DNA of 38,040 bases from Gammaproteobacteria bacterium (GCA_003248125.1 QJXZ01000337.1:1-38040); one strand, 5' to 3'. Positions 7,751 to 16,125 are shown, counted from the stretch's first letter. The notes: generated by a model not told the origin, from the letters alone. A program made the numbers and translations.

Positions 7751-10369
7751 ATGAAAACGGCGGACATCCGCTCCCGCTATCTCGAGTTTTTCGCGGCGCG
7801 CGATCATCGCATCGTGCCGTCCAGCGCGCTTGTGCCTTTGAATGATCCCACGCTCATGTTCACCAACTCCGGCATGGTGCAATTCAAAGATGCGCTGATT
7901 GGCGTGCAAGTACCTCGATACAAGCGTGCCGTGTCCGCACAACGCTGTGTCCGGGCGGGCGGTAAGCACAACGATCTCGAGAACGTCGGCTACACGGCGC
8001 GTCATCACACGTTCTTCGAGATGATGGGCAACTTCAGCTTCGGTGACTACTTCAAGGAAGACACCATTCGGTGGGCATGGGAATTCATCTCCATGGTTCT
8101 CAAGGTACCCACGGATCCGCTATTGGTGACGGTGCATCCCGACGACGATGAGTCGCGCACCTTGTGGCGCGAGATGATCGGCATACGGGAAGACCGCATC
8201 GTGTCGGTTGCCGAGAATTTCTGGGCGATGGGCGATACCGGTCCCTGTGGACCGTGCACCGAGATCTTCTACGACCACGGGCCGTCCGTGCCCGGTGGTC
8301 CGCCTGGCTCGCCGGACGAAGACGGCGATCGCTTCGTCGAGTTCTGGAATCTCGTGTTTCCGCAATTCGACCGTTCACCCGACGGCACATTGACGCCGTT
8401 GCCGAAGCCCGGAGTAGACACCGGCATGGGGCTCGAACGCGTGGCGGCCATCATGCAAGGCGTACACAGTAACTACGACACCGACGTGTTCCGCGATCTG
8501 ATGCGTGAGGTGGGACGAATTGCAGGCCTCAACGACCCCGATGCGATTCGTCGTAATCCATCCGTGCGAGTGATCTCGGATCACATCCGTTCGTGCAGTT
8601 TCTTGATTGCCGACGGTGTCATGCCGAGCAACGAGGATCGCGGCTACGTGCTACGCCGGATCATCCGGCGCGCGCTTCGCCATGGCCACAAGCTCGGCAT
8701 CAAAGGCACGTTCTTCCACAAGTTGGTGGCGCCACTCGAGCACGAAATGGCGAGTGCCTACCCCGTAATCACGGAGCAGCAGGCACACGTGACCAAAACG
8801 CTGCTCGCCGAGGAGGAACGCTTCGCCGAGACCCTGAGCCAGGGTATGGAATTGCTCGAGCGCACCATCAAAAGCTTGCAAGGAGACGTGATCCCGGGTG
8901 ACGTAGTCTTCAAGCTGTACGACACGTATGGATTTCCCGCCGACCTGACGGCTGATGTCGCTCGTGAGCGAGGCCTCACGGTCGACAGCGCTGGCTTCGA
9001 AGTTGCGATGGATGCGCAGCGCGAACGAGGCCGGGCAGCGGGTCGCTTCGATGCCGATATCGGTCAGCGAATCCGCGTCGAGCAACCGGTCGAGTTTCTT
9101 GGCTACGACACGCTGACTGCAGATGCCAAGGTGCTCGCGCTGTATCGCCTGGGCAACGACGACGTGAAGTCCGTCGAGGTGTTGGATGGCACCAGCGACG
9201 GCGTCGTGGTGCTCGATCGCACGCCGTTCTATGCGGAGTCGGGCGGGCAGGTCGGTGACCAGGGAACACTCGAAAACAGTACCGCGCAGTTCGACGTTGT
9301 CGATACCACGGCCAATGGACCGCAATACCTGCACCGCGGGCACGTGACAACGGGTGAGTTCAAAGTCGGTGATCGAGTTCATGCGAGTGTCGGCGGTGAA
9401 CGGCGCCGACGAACGATGGTGCATCACTCAGCGACGCACCTTCTGCACGCGGCGTTACGGAGGGTTCTGGGCGTGCATGTGCAGCAGAAAGGTTCGCTGG
9501 TCGATCACGAACGGTTGCGCTTCGACTTCTCCCATGGTGCACCGGTGACGGCCGATCAGATTGAAGCAATCGAGACGTTGGTCAACGACGAGGTGCGTCG
9601 TAACACCGAGGTCGCCACGGAGTTGTTGCCGTTCGATATGGCCGTCGAGCGCGGCGCCATGGCGTTGTTCGGTGAAAAGTACGGCGATGAAGTGCGTGTG
9701 TTGACCATGGGCGGCGGGTTCTCGGTCGAATTGTGTGGCGGTACGCACGTACGGCGCACCGGCGACATTGGTGTCGTGCGGCTGACGTCCGAGTCGGGCA
9801 TTGCCGCTGGAGTGAGGCGCATCGAGGCGGTCGCAGGCGCGGCTGCGTTATCGTACATTCGCGGCATCGAGGCCGATCTCGATGAAGCCGCACGGGCGGT
9901 TAAGTCGAGTCGCAAGGACGTGCTGAGCAAGATCCGCTCGCTGGTCGATCAGCAGCGCGAGCTCAGCCGTGAACTCGAGCAAGTGAAAGCCAAGCTCGCG
10001 GCCAATCAAGGTGTCGAGCTCGTCGACCGCGTCAAGACAGTAAAAGGCGTCAACGTACTCTGCGCCGAGGTGAGCGGCCTCGACGCAAAAGGATTGCTGT
10101 CGACGCTCGATACATTGAAGTCGAGACTCGGCAGCGCGGTGATCGTTCTTGCACAGAAAGACGGCGCGACGGTCGATCTCATTGCGGGTGTTACGAAGGA
10201 TCTGACCGACCGTGTCAAGGCAGGCGATGCCATCAAGGCGCTCGCCCCGTTGGTCGGCGCCAAGGGGGGCGGTCGTCCTGACATGGCGCGTGCCGGCGGC
10301 GGTGATCGGCCGGACGGTGTGTCGAAATTGCCGGCGGCGGTCGACCAGTGGGTCGCTGAGCGGATCTAG
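7751..10369 (+). CDS. alaS: alanyl-tRNA synthetase
   Basis: AlaS charges tRNA-Ala and hydrolyses mischarged Ser/Gly-tRNA-Ala. The protein is 872 residues, close to E. coli (876). The class II catalytic core opens the protein (RSRYLEFFAARDHRIVPSS; FTNSGMVQFKD; RHHTFFEMMGNFSFGDYFK). The editing domain has the zinc site HHSATHLLH and the later CGGTHVRRTGDIG. A glycine-rich C-Ala end (VGAKGGGRPDMARAGG) is complete. The gene sits in the conserved order recA-recX-alaS-lysC-csrA and is followed two bases later by lysC. Nothing is unusual about it. Confidence 0.99.
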   Translation: MKTADIRSRYLEFFAARDHRIVPSSALVPLNDPTLMFTNSGMVQFKDALIGVQVPRYKRAVSAQRCVRAGGKHNDLENVGYTARHHTFFEMMGNFSFGDYFKEDTIRWAWEFISMVLKVPTDPLLVTVHPDDDESRTLWREMIGIREDRIVSVAENFWAMGDTGPCGPCTEIFYDHGPSVPGGPPGSPDEDGDRFVEFWNLVFPQFDRSPDGTLTPLPKPGVDTGMGLERVAAIMQGVHSNYDTDVFRDLMREVGRIAGLNDPDAIRRNPSVRVISDHIRSCSFLIADGVMPSNEDRGYVLRRIIRRALRHGHKLGIKGTFFHKLVAPLEHEMASAYPVITEQQAHVTKTLLAEEERFAETLSQGMELLERTIKSLQGDVIPGDVVFKLYDTYGFPADLTADVARERGLTVDSAGFEVAMDAQRERGRAAGRFDADIGQRIRVEQPVEFLGYDTLTADAKVLALYRLGNDDVKSVEVLDGTSDGVVVLDRTPFYAESGGQVGDQGTLENSTAQFDVVDTTANGPQYLHRGHVTTGEFKVGDRVHASVGGERRRRTMVHHSATHLLHAALRRVLGVHVQQKGSLVDHERLRFDFSHGAPVTADQIEAIETLVNDEVRRNTEVATELLPFDMAVERGAMALFGEKYGDEVRVLTMGGGFSVELCGGTHVRRTGDIGVVRLTSESGIAAGVRRIEAVAGAAALSYIRGIEADLDEAARAVKSSRKDVLSKIRSLVDQQRELSRELEQVKAKLAANQGVELVDRVKTVKGVNVLCAEVSGLDAKGLLSTLDTLKSRLGSAVIVLAQKDGATVDLIAGVTKDLTDRVKAGDAIKALAPLVGAKGGGRPDMARAGGGDRPDGVSKLPAAVDQWVAERI

Positions 10370-10371
10370 CC

Positions 10372-11601
10372 ATGGCGCGATACGTTCAGAAGTTCGGCGG
10401 CACGTCGGTCGGCTCGATCGAACGCATCCGCGCCGTCGCGGACAAGGTAGCGGGGTTCCGCGCGGCGGGGCACGACATCGTGGTCGTACTGTCGGCCATG
10501 AGTGGCGAGACCAACCGATTGGTTGCTCTTGGCAACGAGATCTCGCCACGCCCCGATCCCCGCGAGATGGACGTGCTGCAGGCGTCCGGCGAGCAGGTCA
10601 CCATCGCGCTGCTCGCCATGGCACTCAAGGACCGCGGCCATCCGGCAAGGTCGTATCTCGGCCACCAAGTGCCGATCGTCACCAACGATGCCCACATGAG
10701 AGCGCGCGTCGAACGCATCGATACGGAGCGGCTCGCAGCCGACTTGTCCGCGGGTGTCGTGCCCGTCATTGCGGGCTTTCAGGGGGTGGATCCGGGTGGC
10801 GATGTCACCACGCTCGGCAGAGGTGGTTCGGATACCACGGCGGTTGCGGTGGCAGTCGCACTGGGGGTGGATGAGTGCCAGATCTACACCGACGTCGACG
10901 GTGTCTATACGGCAGATCCGCGTATCGTCGAGAATGCGGCCCGCCTTGCCAGTGTCACCTTCGAAGAGATGTTGGAACTCGCGAGCCTGGGATCGAAAGT
11001 TCTGCATCCGCGTTCGGTCGAGTTCGCGGGCAAATACGGCGTGTCGCTGCGCGTGCTGTCGAGCTTCGAGGATGGTCCCGGCACGCTCATTACCACCGAG
11101 GAACACAAGATGGAGAACCCGGTAGTTGCCGGCATCGCCTACTCGCGTGACGAAGCCAAGATCACCATGGTGGGGGTACCGGACGTGCCTGGCGTTGCAT
11201 CGAAGATCTTGGGGCCGATCGGGATTGCCAACATCGACGTCGACATGATCGTGCAGAACGTGGGCGCCGACGGCTTGACCGACTTCACTTTTACCGTCAA
11301 GCGCAGCGACTACGAGCAAGCGAAGGAGTTACTCGAGTCTGTGCGTACGTCGCTGGGTGCTCGCCAACTCACGGGTGACAACAAGATCGTAAAAGTCTCC
11401 GTGGTGGGCGTCGGTATGCGTTCTCACGCCGGCGTGGCGAAGACCATGTTCGACGCGCTCGCGGCCGAGTCGATCAATATCCAGATGATTTCGACGTCGG
11501 AGATCAAGATCTCGGTGGTCATTGCAGAACGCTATCTGGAACTCGGCGTACGAGCGATCCACTCGGCATTCGGATTGTCCACGGAGCCGCGCGCGGAATA
11601 G
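10372..11601 (+). CDS. lysC: aspartate kinase
   Basis: LysC phosphorylates L-aspartate, the first step to lysine, threonine, methionine and diaminopimelate. The protein has 409 residues. The amino-acid-kinase domain starts with KFGGTSVGS (residues 7-15) and includes GRGGSDTTAVA and the DVDGVYTADPR segment. Two ACT domains follow from about residue 265 (TMVGVPDVPGVASKIL and VSVVGVGMRSHAGVAKTMF), so feedback inhibition by lysine and/or threonine is expected. This is the monofunctional Pseudomonas-type enzyme with no fused homoserine dehydrogenase. ATG 10372 follows the alaS stop after two bases. The position between alaS and csrA is the one found in pseudomonads. Confidence 0.97.
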   Translation: MARYVQKFGGTSVGSIERIRAVADKVAGFRAAGHDIVVVLSAMSGETNRLVALGNEISPRPDPREMDVLQASGEQVTIALLAMALKDRGHPARSYLGHQVPIVTNDAHMRARVERIDTERLAADLSAGVVPVIAGFQGVDPGGDVTTLGRGGSDTTAVAVAVALGVDECQIYTDVDGVYTADPRIVENAARLASVTFEEMLELASLGSKVLHPRSVEFAGKYGVSLRVLSSFEDGPGTLITTEEHKMENPVVAGIAYSRDEAKITMVGVPDVPGVASKILGPIGIANIDVDMIVQNVGADGLTDFTFTVKRSDYEQAKELLESVRTSLGARQLTGDNKIVKVSVVGVGMRSHAGVAKTMFDALAAESINIQMISTSEIKISVVIAERYLELGVRAIHSAFGLSTEPRAE

Positions 11602-11669
11602 CACGGGATTTGTGTTTTCGTTGCCACCGACGCAGACTCTGATCCGCGGCGCAGTCGATCCCGCAAGAA

Positions 11670-11715
11670 GGATCGCCGCCGGTAGCAAGGACCGCGACAA
11701 GGGAGGAAGGACGGA
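11670..11715 (+). promoter_or_regulatory. csrA leader with clustered GGA motifs (possible CsrA autoregulation)
   Basis: Six GGA triplets precede or touch the csrA start: 11670, 11689, 11702, 11705, 11709 and 11713. The last four sit in the ribosome-binding region GGGAGGAAGGACGGATG. CsrA binds GGA in exposed loops, and E. coli csrA represses its own translation this way. The clustering here suggests the same feedback. It is inferred from motif density; the dense purine run is also simply a strong Shine-Dalgarno site. Confidence 0.4.
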
Positions 11716-11909
11716 TGTTGATTCTGACGCGCCGCGTGGGCGAGGCATTGGTCATCGGCCAGGACGTGACGGTCACGGTCCTCGGTGTCAAAGGCAATCA
11801 GGTGCGGCTCGGGGTGAATGCGCCGCGCGAAGTTGCCGTTCATCGCGAAGAGATCTACGAGCGCATCCACAAGGAGCGCAACGTTCAGGTCTTGGAGCGA
11901 AAGCCCTAG
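11715..11909 (+). CDS. csrA: carbon storage regulator CsrA/RsmA
   Basis: CsrA is a dimeric RNA-binding protein that represses or stabilises mRNAs carrying GGA motifs. The 64-residue sequence is nearly that of E. coli over the first 50 positions: [15 protein letters not shown], then [18 protein letters not shown], then [12 protein letters not shown]. The RNA-contacting residues of beta-1 (L4, R6) and the VAVHREE segment including R44 are intact. The start is fixed by conservation and by a very strong purine-rich ribosome site. tRNA-Ser(GCT) follows 48 bases downstream, matching the csrA-serV arrangement of E. coli. Confidence 0.98.
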   Translation: MLILTRRVGEALVIGQDVTVTVLGVKGNQVRLGVNAPREVAVHREEIYERIHKERNVQVLERKP

Positions 11910-11957
11910 TACGCAACAGGCTCTCGGTCGTTGGCTCTGCTACCATTCGCAGCCTTC

Positions 11958-12049
11958 GGAGAGGTGGCCGAGTAGGTCGAAGGCGCTCCCCTGCTAAGGG
12001 AGTATGGGCCAAAAGCTCATCGAGGGTTCGAATCCCTCCCTCTCCGCCA
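11958..12049 (+). tRNA. tRNA-Ser (anticodon GCT)
   Basis: The 92-base gene folds as a class II tRNA with an encoded CCA. The acceptor stem GGAGAGG pairs with CCTCTCC, with discriminator G. The anticodon stem/loop is CTCCC-CTGCTAA-GGGAG, so the anticodon is GCT, reading AGC/AGU codons. The variable arm is long (TGGGCC-AAAA-GCTCA), as required for serine. The T arm is GAGGG-TTCGAAT-CCCTC. It lies just after csrA and is probably cotranscribed or has a weak promoter of its own in the 48-base gap. Confidence 0.98.
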
Positions 12050-12058
12050 ATGAAAACC

Positions 12059-12081
12059 AAGGGCCCATCGGGCCCTTTTTT
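12059..12081 (+). terminator. intrinsic terminator after tRNA-Ser
   Basis: AAGGGCCC and GGGCCCTT form a perfect stem around an ATC loop, followed directly by a run of T residues (12076-12081). It lies 10 bases after the tRNA CCA. It closes the csrA-tRNA transcript, and possibly read-through from recA onward. Confidence 0.9.
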
Positions 12082-12122
12082 GCGTTTTGGCGGAGAGTTG
12101 AGGAAGAGAACCGTGGTTCGAC

Positions 12123-12168
12123 AAAAGCGCAGGACTGCGCTTTTGGACGCTGTCGCCACGCGACAGCG
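12123..12168 (-). terminator. two hairpins, likely terminator of the RNHCP gene
   Basis: The first hairpin has a perfect 10-base stem, AAAAGCGCAG and CTGCGCTTTT, with a two-base centre (12123-12144); it ends in four T on either strand. The second has a perfect 8-base stem, CGCTGTCG and CGACAGCG, with a 5-base loop (12148-12168). Both lie just past the stop of the minus-strand RNHCP gene and face the plus-strand tRNA terminator. This forms a convergent termination zone. Confidence 0.6.
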
Positions 12169-12191
12169 GTCGCACCTTGCAGTTCTGCGAG

Positions 12192-12587
12192 TCAGTTTCT
12201 CTCTTCACGCATCAGATCCAGAAGCGCATCCCAGTCACTCTGGACAGTATCCGACGCGATCCGATTGGGTTGCTGCTTTCCGCATACCGTGCAGCGATGG
12301 AGGATCTGGAATCCCTTGCGGCCACGCCGCACGCCGATGGGTTTCATAGGCGCACAACAACCGCTCGCGCGATCTCCAGGGCGCGTGCCGTCGACATGGA
12401 GCGACCATAAGCAGAATGGACAATGATTACGGTAGCTTCCATTGGTAACCGGCTCGACGTCTGCCTCGCAGTGAACACACGTGAAGCCGCGGTTCTCGTC
12501 TGCCCTTGCCAAGTCCCGTCTCCATCCATGCAACGCAATGGAAAGGAGCGGGTGCGGTTTGCTCTTACCGTAGGTTTCCAGGCTCAC
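12192..12587 (-). CDS. RNHCP domain-containing zinc-ribbon protein
   Basis: This 131-residue cytoplasmic protein is recognised by its motif YRNHCPFCLWSLHVD (about residues 52-66), followed by PGDRASGCCAPMKPIGV. Two further cysteine pairs, CVHC (about 37-40) and CTVC (about 99-102), complete a set suited to bind one or two zinc ions. The order CxxC - NHCPxC - GDR - MxPI - HRCxxCG is the RNHCP family pattern; its function is not known to me. The first 30 residues are unlike the family core. The start is GTG, with no clear ribosome site; an in-frame stop lies 15 codons upstream, so it cannot be far wrong. It is a single gene next to a tRNA, convergent with the tRNA and divergent from the lipoprotein gene. 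Confidence 0.82.
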   Translation of the reverse strand: MSLETYGKSKPHPLLSIALHGWRRDLARADENRGFTCVHCEADVEPVTNGSYRNHCPFCLWSLHVDGTRPGDRASGCCAPMKPIGVRRGRKGFQILHRCTVCGKQQPNRIASDTVQSDWDALLDLMREERN

Positions 12588-13268
12588 ATAGGGAGAGGTC
12601 AGTTCACCGCGACGCTTTCGGCGGCGCGATTACTTTCGGTTCCGACTTCCTCAGAGCGATTTCATCTCTGATTCCGGACCTCGACCGGCTTTGGTGTCTT
12701 GTACCGGCCACTGTAACGCGGAGCGCTATCTGCGATGCTCCACCTTCCACCGATAGACGTTCACCCAAGTTCACTGGCTTCGGCGTCCTCCCCGACTACG
12801 GGACTTGACGGCGTATCTTGTTTGCTCGACCGATAAATTCATTCCTCGTGAATGTCTCGCAATCCTATCAGCTAGCCCACCTGCGAGGCACGGCGACACC
12901 GTCTGCGCGAGACACACCGTTGCAGCGGATTGACTCGGACAACGGTCAGAATGTGCGCATCCACACCGTCGCTAGCCATCGCCGTCGCGGTATCGTGCAT
13001 CGAATGCTCCAGTCGCTCGAGCGGCGGGGTTCGACGTCGGCGGCGAAGCATCGAAGAGCGAAAGAGGAGAGATTCGTGATAACTGAATGATTGTTCAGTT
13101 GGTTTCCCCGTAGTGTGATGGATCCCCAACCGGTCAATCCGGTCAATGCCGAGTTCGACTTCTGGAGGAGGCGCGGACATGACCATCCACTCGTGGCCGT
13201 ATCGAGTTTTCGTCGGGGTGCCGAATCTGCTGGTGAATACCTGCTCGGTGTCGCTGGTAGGGTGTGGC
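12588..13268. other. gene-poor stretch between the RNHCP gene and the lipoprotein gene
   Basis: About 680 bases hold no open frame with convincing protein character on either strand. They contain the palindrome at 13081-13100 and a strong ribosome-site-like GGAGGAGG at 13164-13171. A 23-codon minus-strand frame (MNLSVEQTRY...) is present but unsupported. Divergent promoters for the two flanking genes are expected here. The segment could be a decayed gene, but I recognise no family. Confidence 0.5.
13081..13100. promoter_or_regulatory. palindrome, possible operator
   Basis: AACTGAA and TTCAGTT are perfect 7-base inverted arms around TGATTG. There is no T-run after the stem, and it lies upstream of the lipoprotein gene rather than after a gene, so an operator is more likely than a terminator. 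The regulator is unknown; the size and symmetry would suit a dimeric helix-turn-helix repressor. Confidence 0.35.
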
Positions 13269-14177
13269 ATGAGAAGGACACGAACGACGGTATCTACGCT
13301 TGTCCTGATTGTTGCGCTGGGCGGCTGCGGTGGGGGTGGTGGTGATGCAGCGCCCCCGCCGAAGCCTGCGCAACCTCAACCTCCGGTCGCGGGAAACGCC
13401 CCGCCACCTCAAGCGCTGCCGACCAGTAACGGCGATACGGGCGGCGGTCATTGGTGGGGGGCCGTAAGCCGGGCGGGCCAGGTGATCAATGACGCGTTTT
13501 GTCTACTCGTGGAACAGGGAGAACTCGCTTGTGTCCTGCTCGACCAGACTCCGCCTCCGATCCCTTCCGTACCGCCCTACATCAGAGACCGGATCGTAGG
13601 CGCGTTGCACGGAGCAGTTCAGGTCTCCAATTCCATCGAGGCCGTTGGATCGGGAAAGACTTATGCGATTCCTGGACATGTACTCGCCGATGGCAACTCC
13701 GTCGTCGCTGACCTTACGATCAACGGCGGCTCGGTCCACGACAACGACAGCAAGCTGGAACTGAAGTACGAAAGCCTTGGGAATGAAGACACGTTCAGCG
13801 GGAATTTCGACCACTACTACGTTGCAATGAAGCCGGCGCTCCTTTGGCACGTCGAAGGGCTGTACCCGAACTTCGACATTTACGGAGATCCGGCTTCGCT
13901 GTCGATCGACGATGCCGGTGCGCTCGACGTACAGAGCGTATCTGGGTGTGTGGGTAGTGGGCTGATTGGCAACGTGCCGCTACCCGCAGATCCCAGCATA
14001 GAGGCCTACAACGCCTATACCGTCGAGCTCAGACTCGACGATTGCGGCGACCTCGACGGGGATTATCGAGGCTTGGCCACCCTGATCGACTTCTCCTGGG
14101 TCAACGGCACCGACAATCTCGTCATCGCGGTCTTCAACGACACTGCCGCATTGGTAGGCGAAGCTGTGAAGTACTGA
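13269..14177 (+). CDS. putative lipoprotein of unknown function
   Basis: No family is recognised. The N-terminus MRRTRTTVSTLVLIVALGGC is a classic lipoprotein signal, with the lipidated cysteine at residue 20, followed by GGGGG and a proline-rich linker (about 28-55). The rest of the 302 residues looks beta-rich and acidic, with no membrane segment. A C-terminal half contains two cysteines, SGCVGSGLIG and LDDCGDLDGDY, likely disulphide-bonded in the periplasm or on the surface. ATG 13269 is chosen because it starts the signal peptide exactly. An in-frame ATG at 13179 has a far better ribosome site (GGAGGAGG, 7 bases away) and would add 30 residues before the signal. The gene is convergent with the winged-helix/TPR regulator. 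Confidence 0.8.
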   Translation: MRRTRTTVSTLVLIVALGGCGGGGGDAAPPPKPAQPQPPVAGNAPPPQALPTSNGDTGGGHWWGAVSRAGQVINDAFCLLVEQGELACVLLDQTPPPIPSVPPYIRDRIVGALHGAVQVSNSIEAVGSGKTYAIPGHVLADGNSVVADLTINGGSVHDNDSKLELKYESLGNEDTFSGNFDHYYVAMKPALLWHVEGLYPNFDIYGDPASLSIDDAGALDVQSVSGCVGSGLIGNVPLPADPSIEAYNAYTVELRLDDCGDLDGDYRGLATLIDFSWVNGTDNLVIAVFNDTAALVGEAVKY

Positions 14178-14225
14178 ACCGCCGACCGGAGGGTTTGAAG
14201 ACTCTGTGAGCGGGAAGCCCACGAA

Positions 14226-15887
14226 TCACGTGTCTGCGTTCGAATTGGGATCTCGAACGGAACGGGCGAGTCGGTCGAATACAGGATCGTCGCGCAACCA
14301 GTCGTAGATTGGATTGTCGAGTCCCAGGAGACCTGCCATGGGGCCAAACAGAGAATTCGACGACGCGCGCGCTCTCGCGAACCACTTCAAGGCACCTTCT
14401 TTGTCCTGCAGCCCAACGTACACGATGGCCAGCAGCGCGGGAACATCCTTTGCTTCGGCCTGCACCAGCAACCGCTCGACCAGTGCGCTTGCGGTGGCTA
14501 CATCACCGGAACGGGCTGCGATGAAACTGCGGCCCGCGAGAACGTGGGGCGATCCCGGAGAAACCAGCTCAGCGATCGCAAAAGCCCTCTCGGCCTCGCT
14601 ATATCGCCCGTATGCCGCGTACGCCCAAGCCAGACGTAGGTTCGCATTGAACTGCCATGGCTCGAGTTCGACCGCTCGTTGCATGAGTTCCATGCCTTCG
14701 TCGGTCTGATGGTTGGCTACTAGCTCCAGTCCAAGCCGACCGATGAAGTTCGATGACAAGGGATCGAGAAGGACGGCCTCTCGATACTGCGCGATCGCCT
14801 CGGTGCCGCGACGTCGGTTCGAGAGGAAGTTGCCGTACCCATGTCGCGCGTCTGCAGAGGTGGGGTCGAGCGCCAGTGCTAGACGATACTCCTGCTCGAT
14901 CTCCAGGTCGGTTTGCTCGCTTTTCGGGAACAACAGGCTCAGTACACCGGCCATCGCCCAATGCGCGTCTGCAAGATCTGGATCGAGTTCAATCGCCCGA
15001 CGTGCGGCCACGATCGCGGCATGCCGAATGTCCTCCGCGGGTATCGACTTGACGAGCGTGTTTCCACCCAGCGTTGCATAAGCAATGGCCAGACTGGCAT
15101 AGGCAGCCGCGAACTGCGGATCCGCCTCGATCGCATTCCGGAAGTACTCGAGGCTTTTGGTTACCGACTGCCGGTTGCGCTGGTTCCAGAGATGACGGCC
15201 CCGTAGATACGACTCGTGCGCCGCGGCGTTGGTCGACCGTGCGGCGGAGACTTGCGCAGTGGCCACCCGGTCGCTCTCCGTCTCAATAGCATCGCCGATG
15301 TCGCCCGAGGGCATGGGCCCTTCAACCGCATTGTTGGCATTGTTGCGGACTATGTAGATTCCGGTGAGCACGCTGAACAGTGTACACATGACCAGCGCTG
15401 TGCTTGCCGTGCGCCATCTCGGCCGAGATCCTGATTGAATCGCAGTCGACGGGGTAGCAAGCACATCTTTGGCACCGCTCCATCCGGGCTCTTTGCCCTT
15501 TGAGAACGGGATTTGAACGCCTTGCTCCTCCTGGCCAAGTTCCGAGGACTCACAGGTGTCGACAGGGTGGATGAACCGATACCCGACGCGATGAAGGGTC
15601 TCGATGTATCGCGGGCTTTCGGCTGAATCGCCGAGAACCTCGCGCAGTTTCGCGATCGCGTTGTTGAGTCCATGGTTGAAATCGACGTAGACGTTCGATG
15701 GCCAAACCCTGGCACGAAGCGCATCGCGAGTGACGACTTCGCCGGCCTGTTCAAGTAGCAGCTCGAGTACTCGAAACGGCTGAACCTGCAGCCGGATTCG
15801 CTCCGAGTTGCGCAAGAGTTCAAACGCATCGGGCCGCAGTTCGAATTCTGCGAATCGGAATGGTGCGTGACGCGGGCCAGGCGCCAT
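14226..15887 (-). CDS. winged-helix transmembrane regulator with TPR domain
   Basis: This 553-residue protein resembles CadC/ToxR-type one-component regulators. Residues 9-108 form an OmpR/PhoB-type winged helix (RFAEFELRPDAFELLRN ... LEQAGEVVTRDALRARVWP ... LNNAIAKLREVLGD ... IETLHRVGYRFI). One transmembrane helix lies at about 160-181 (ALVMCTLFSVLTGIYIV). The periplasmic part is mainly tetratricopeptide repeats from about 235 (SLEYFRNAIEADPQFAAAYASLAIAYATLGG and later units). DNA binding inside and protein binding outside suggest direct signal transfer; the signal is unknown. The start has a GGGAG ribosome site 7 bases upstream. It is divergent from the acyl-CoA dehydrogenase gene and could control it. 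Confidence 0.88.
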   Translation of the reverse strand: MAPGPRHAPFRFAEFELRPDAFELLRNSERIRLQVQPFRVLELLLEQAGEVVTRDALRARVWPSNVYVDFNHGLNNAIAKLREVLGDSAESPRYIETLHRVGYRFIHPVDTCESSELGQEEQGVQIPFSKGKEPGWSGAKDVLATPSTAIQSGSRPRWRTASTALVMCTLFSVLTGIYIVRNNANNAVEGPMPSGDIGDAIETESDRVATAQVSAARSTNAAAHESYLRGRHLWNQRNRQSVTKSLEYFRNAIEADPQFAAAYASLAIAYATLGGNTLVKSIPAEDIRHAAIVAARRAIELDPDLADAHWAMAGVLSLLFPKSEQTDLEIEQEYRLALALDPTSADARHGYGNFLSNRRRGTEAIAQYREAVLLDPLSSNFIGRLGLELVANHQTDEGMELMQRAVELEPWQFNANLRLAWAYAAYGRYSEAERAFAIAELVSPGSPHVLAGRSFIAARSGDVATASALVERLLVQAEAKDVPALLAIVYVGLQDKEGALKWFARARASSNSLFGPMAGLLGLDNPIYDWLRDDPVFDRLARSVRDPNSNADT

Positions 15888-15914
15888 GAGGACTCCCGGT
15901 GCCACAACGGCACG

Positions 15915-15920
15915 AGTATA
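15915..15920 (-). promoter_or_regulatory. possible -10 element of the winged-helix/TPR gene
   Basis: TATACT on the minus strand lies 27 bases upstream of the start codon at 15887. It matches five of six consensus positions. No good -35 is visible at 16-18 bases, which would fit a regulated promoter. Confidence 0.35.
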
Positions 15921-16041
15921 CCCAGAAGCCCAGATGACGGGTGAGGGTAGTCTCGCACGCGCCCACCAACGCCGCTTCGTGGCATGACTGCCTGTGGTGC
16001 GCAATTGCCAATCGATGTGCTGATCGCGGATCCGTTGCGGC

Positions 16042-16068
16042 CTACCAATCGTCTGTAGCAATTGGTAG
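16042..16068. promoter_or_regulatory. inverted repeat in the divergent regulator/dehydrogenase promoter region
   Basis: CTACCAAT and ATTGGTAG are perfect 8-base inverted arms separated by 11 bases. The repeat lies 58 bases before the acyl-CoA dehydrogenase start and about 155 bases before the divergent regulator start. It is placed as an operator would be for either gene. The factor that binds is unknown. Confidence 0.4.
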
Positions 16069-16125
16069 CGACGCCGGCCAGACTATCGATTCAAAACGCG
16101 CAACGACACTCGAGGAGACCGACCG

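Noticed and set aside
11958-14226. Integrated element using the tRNA-Ser 3' end as attachment site
   Set aside because: No second copy of the tRNA end and no integrase or phage gene seen in the window.
15888-16061. 58-codon upstream extension of the first winged-helix/TPR regulator
   Set aside because: The winged helix starts soon after ATG 15887, which has a good ribosome site; the extension covers a -10-like element and the inverted-repeat region.
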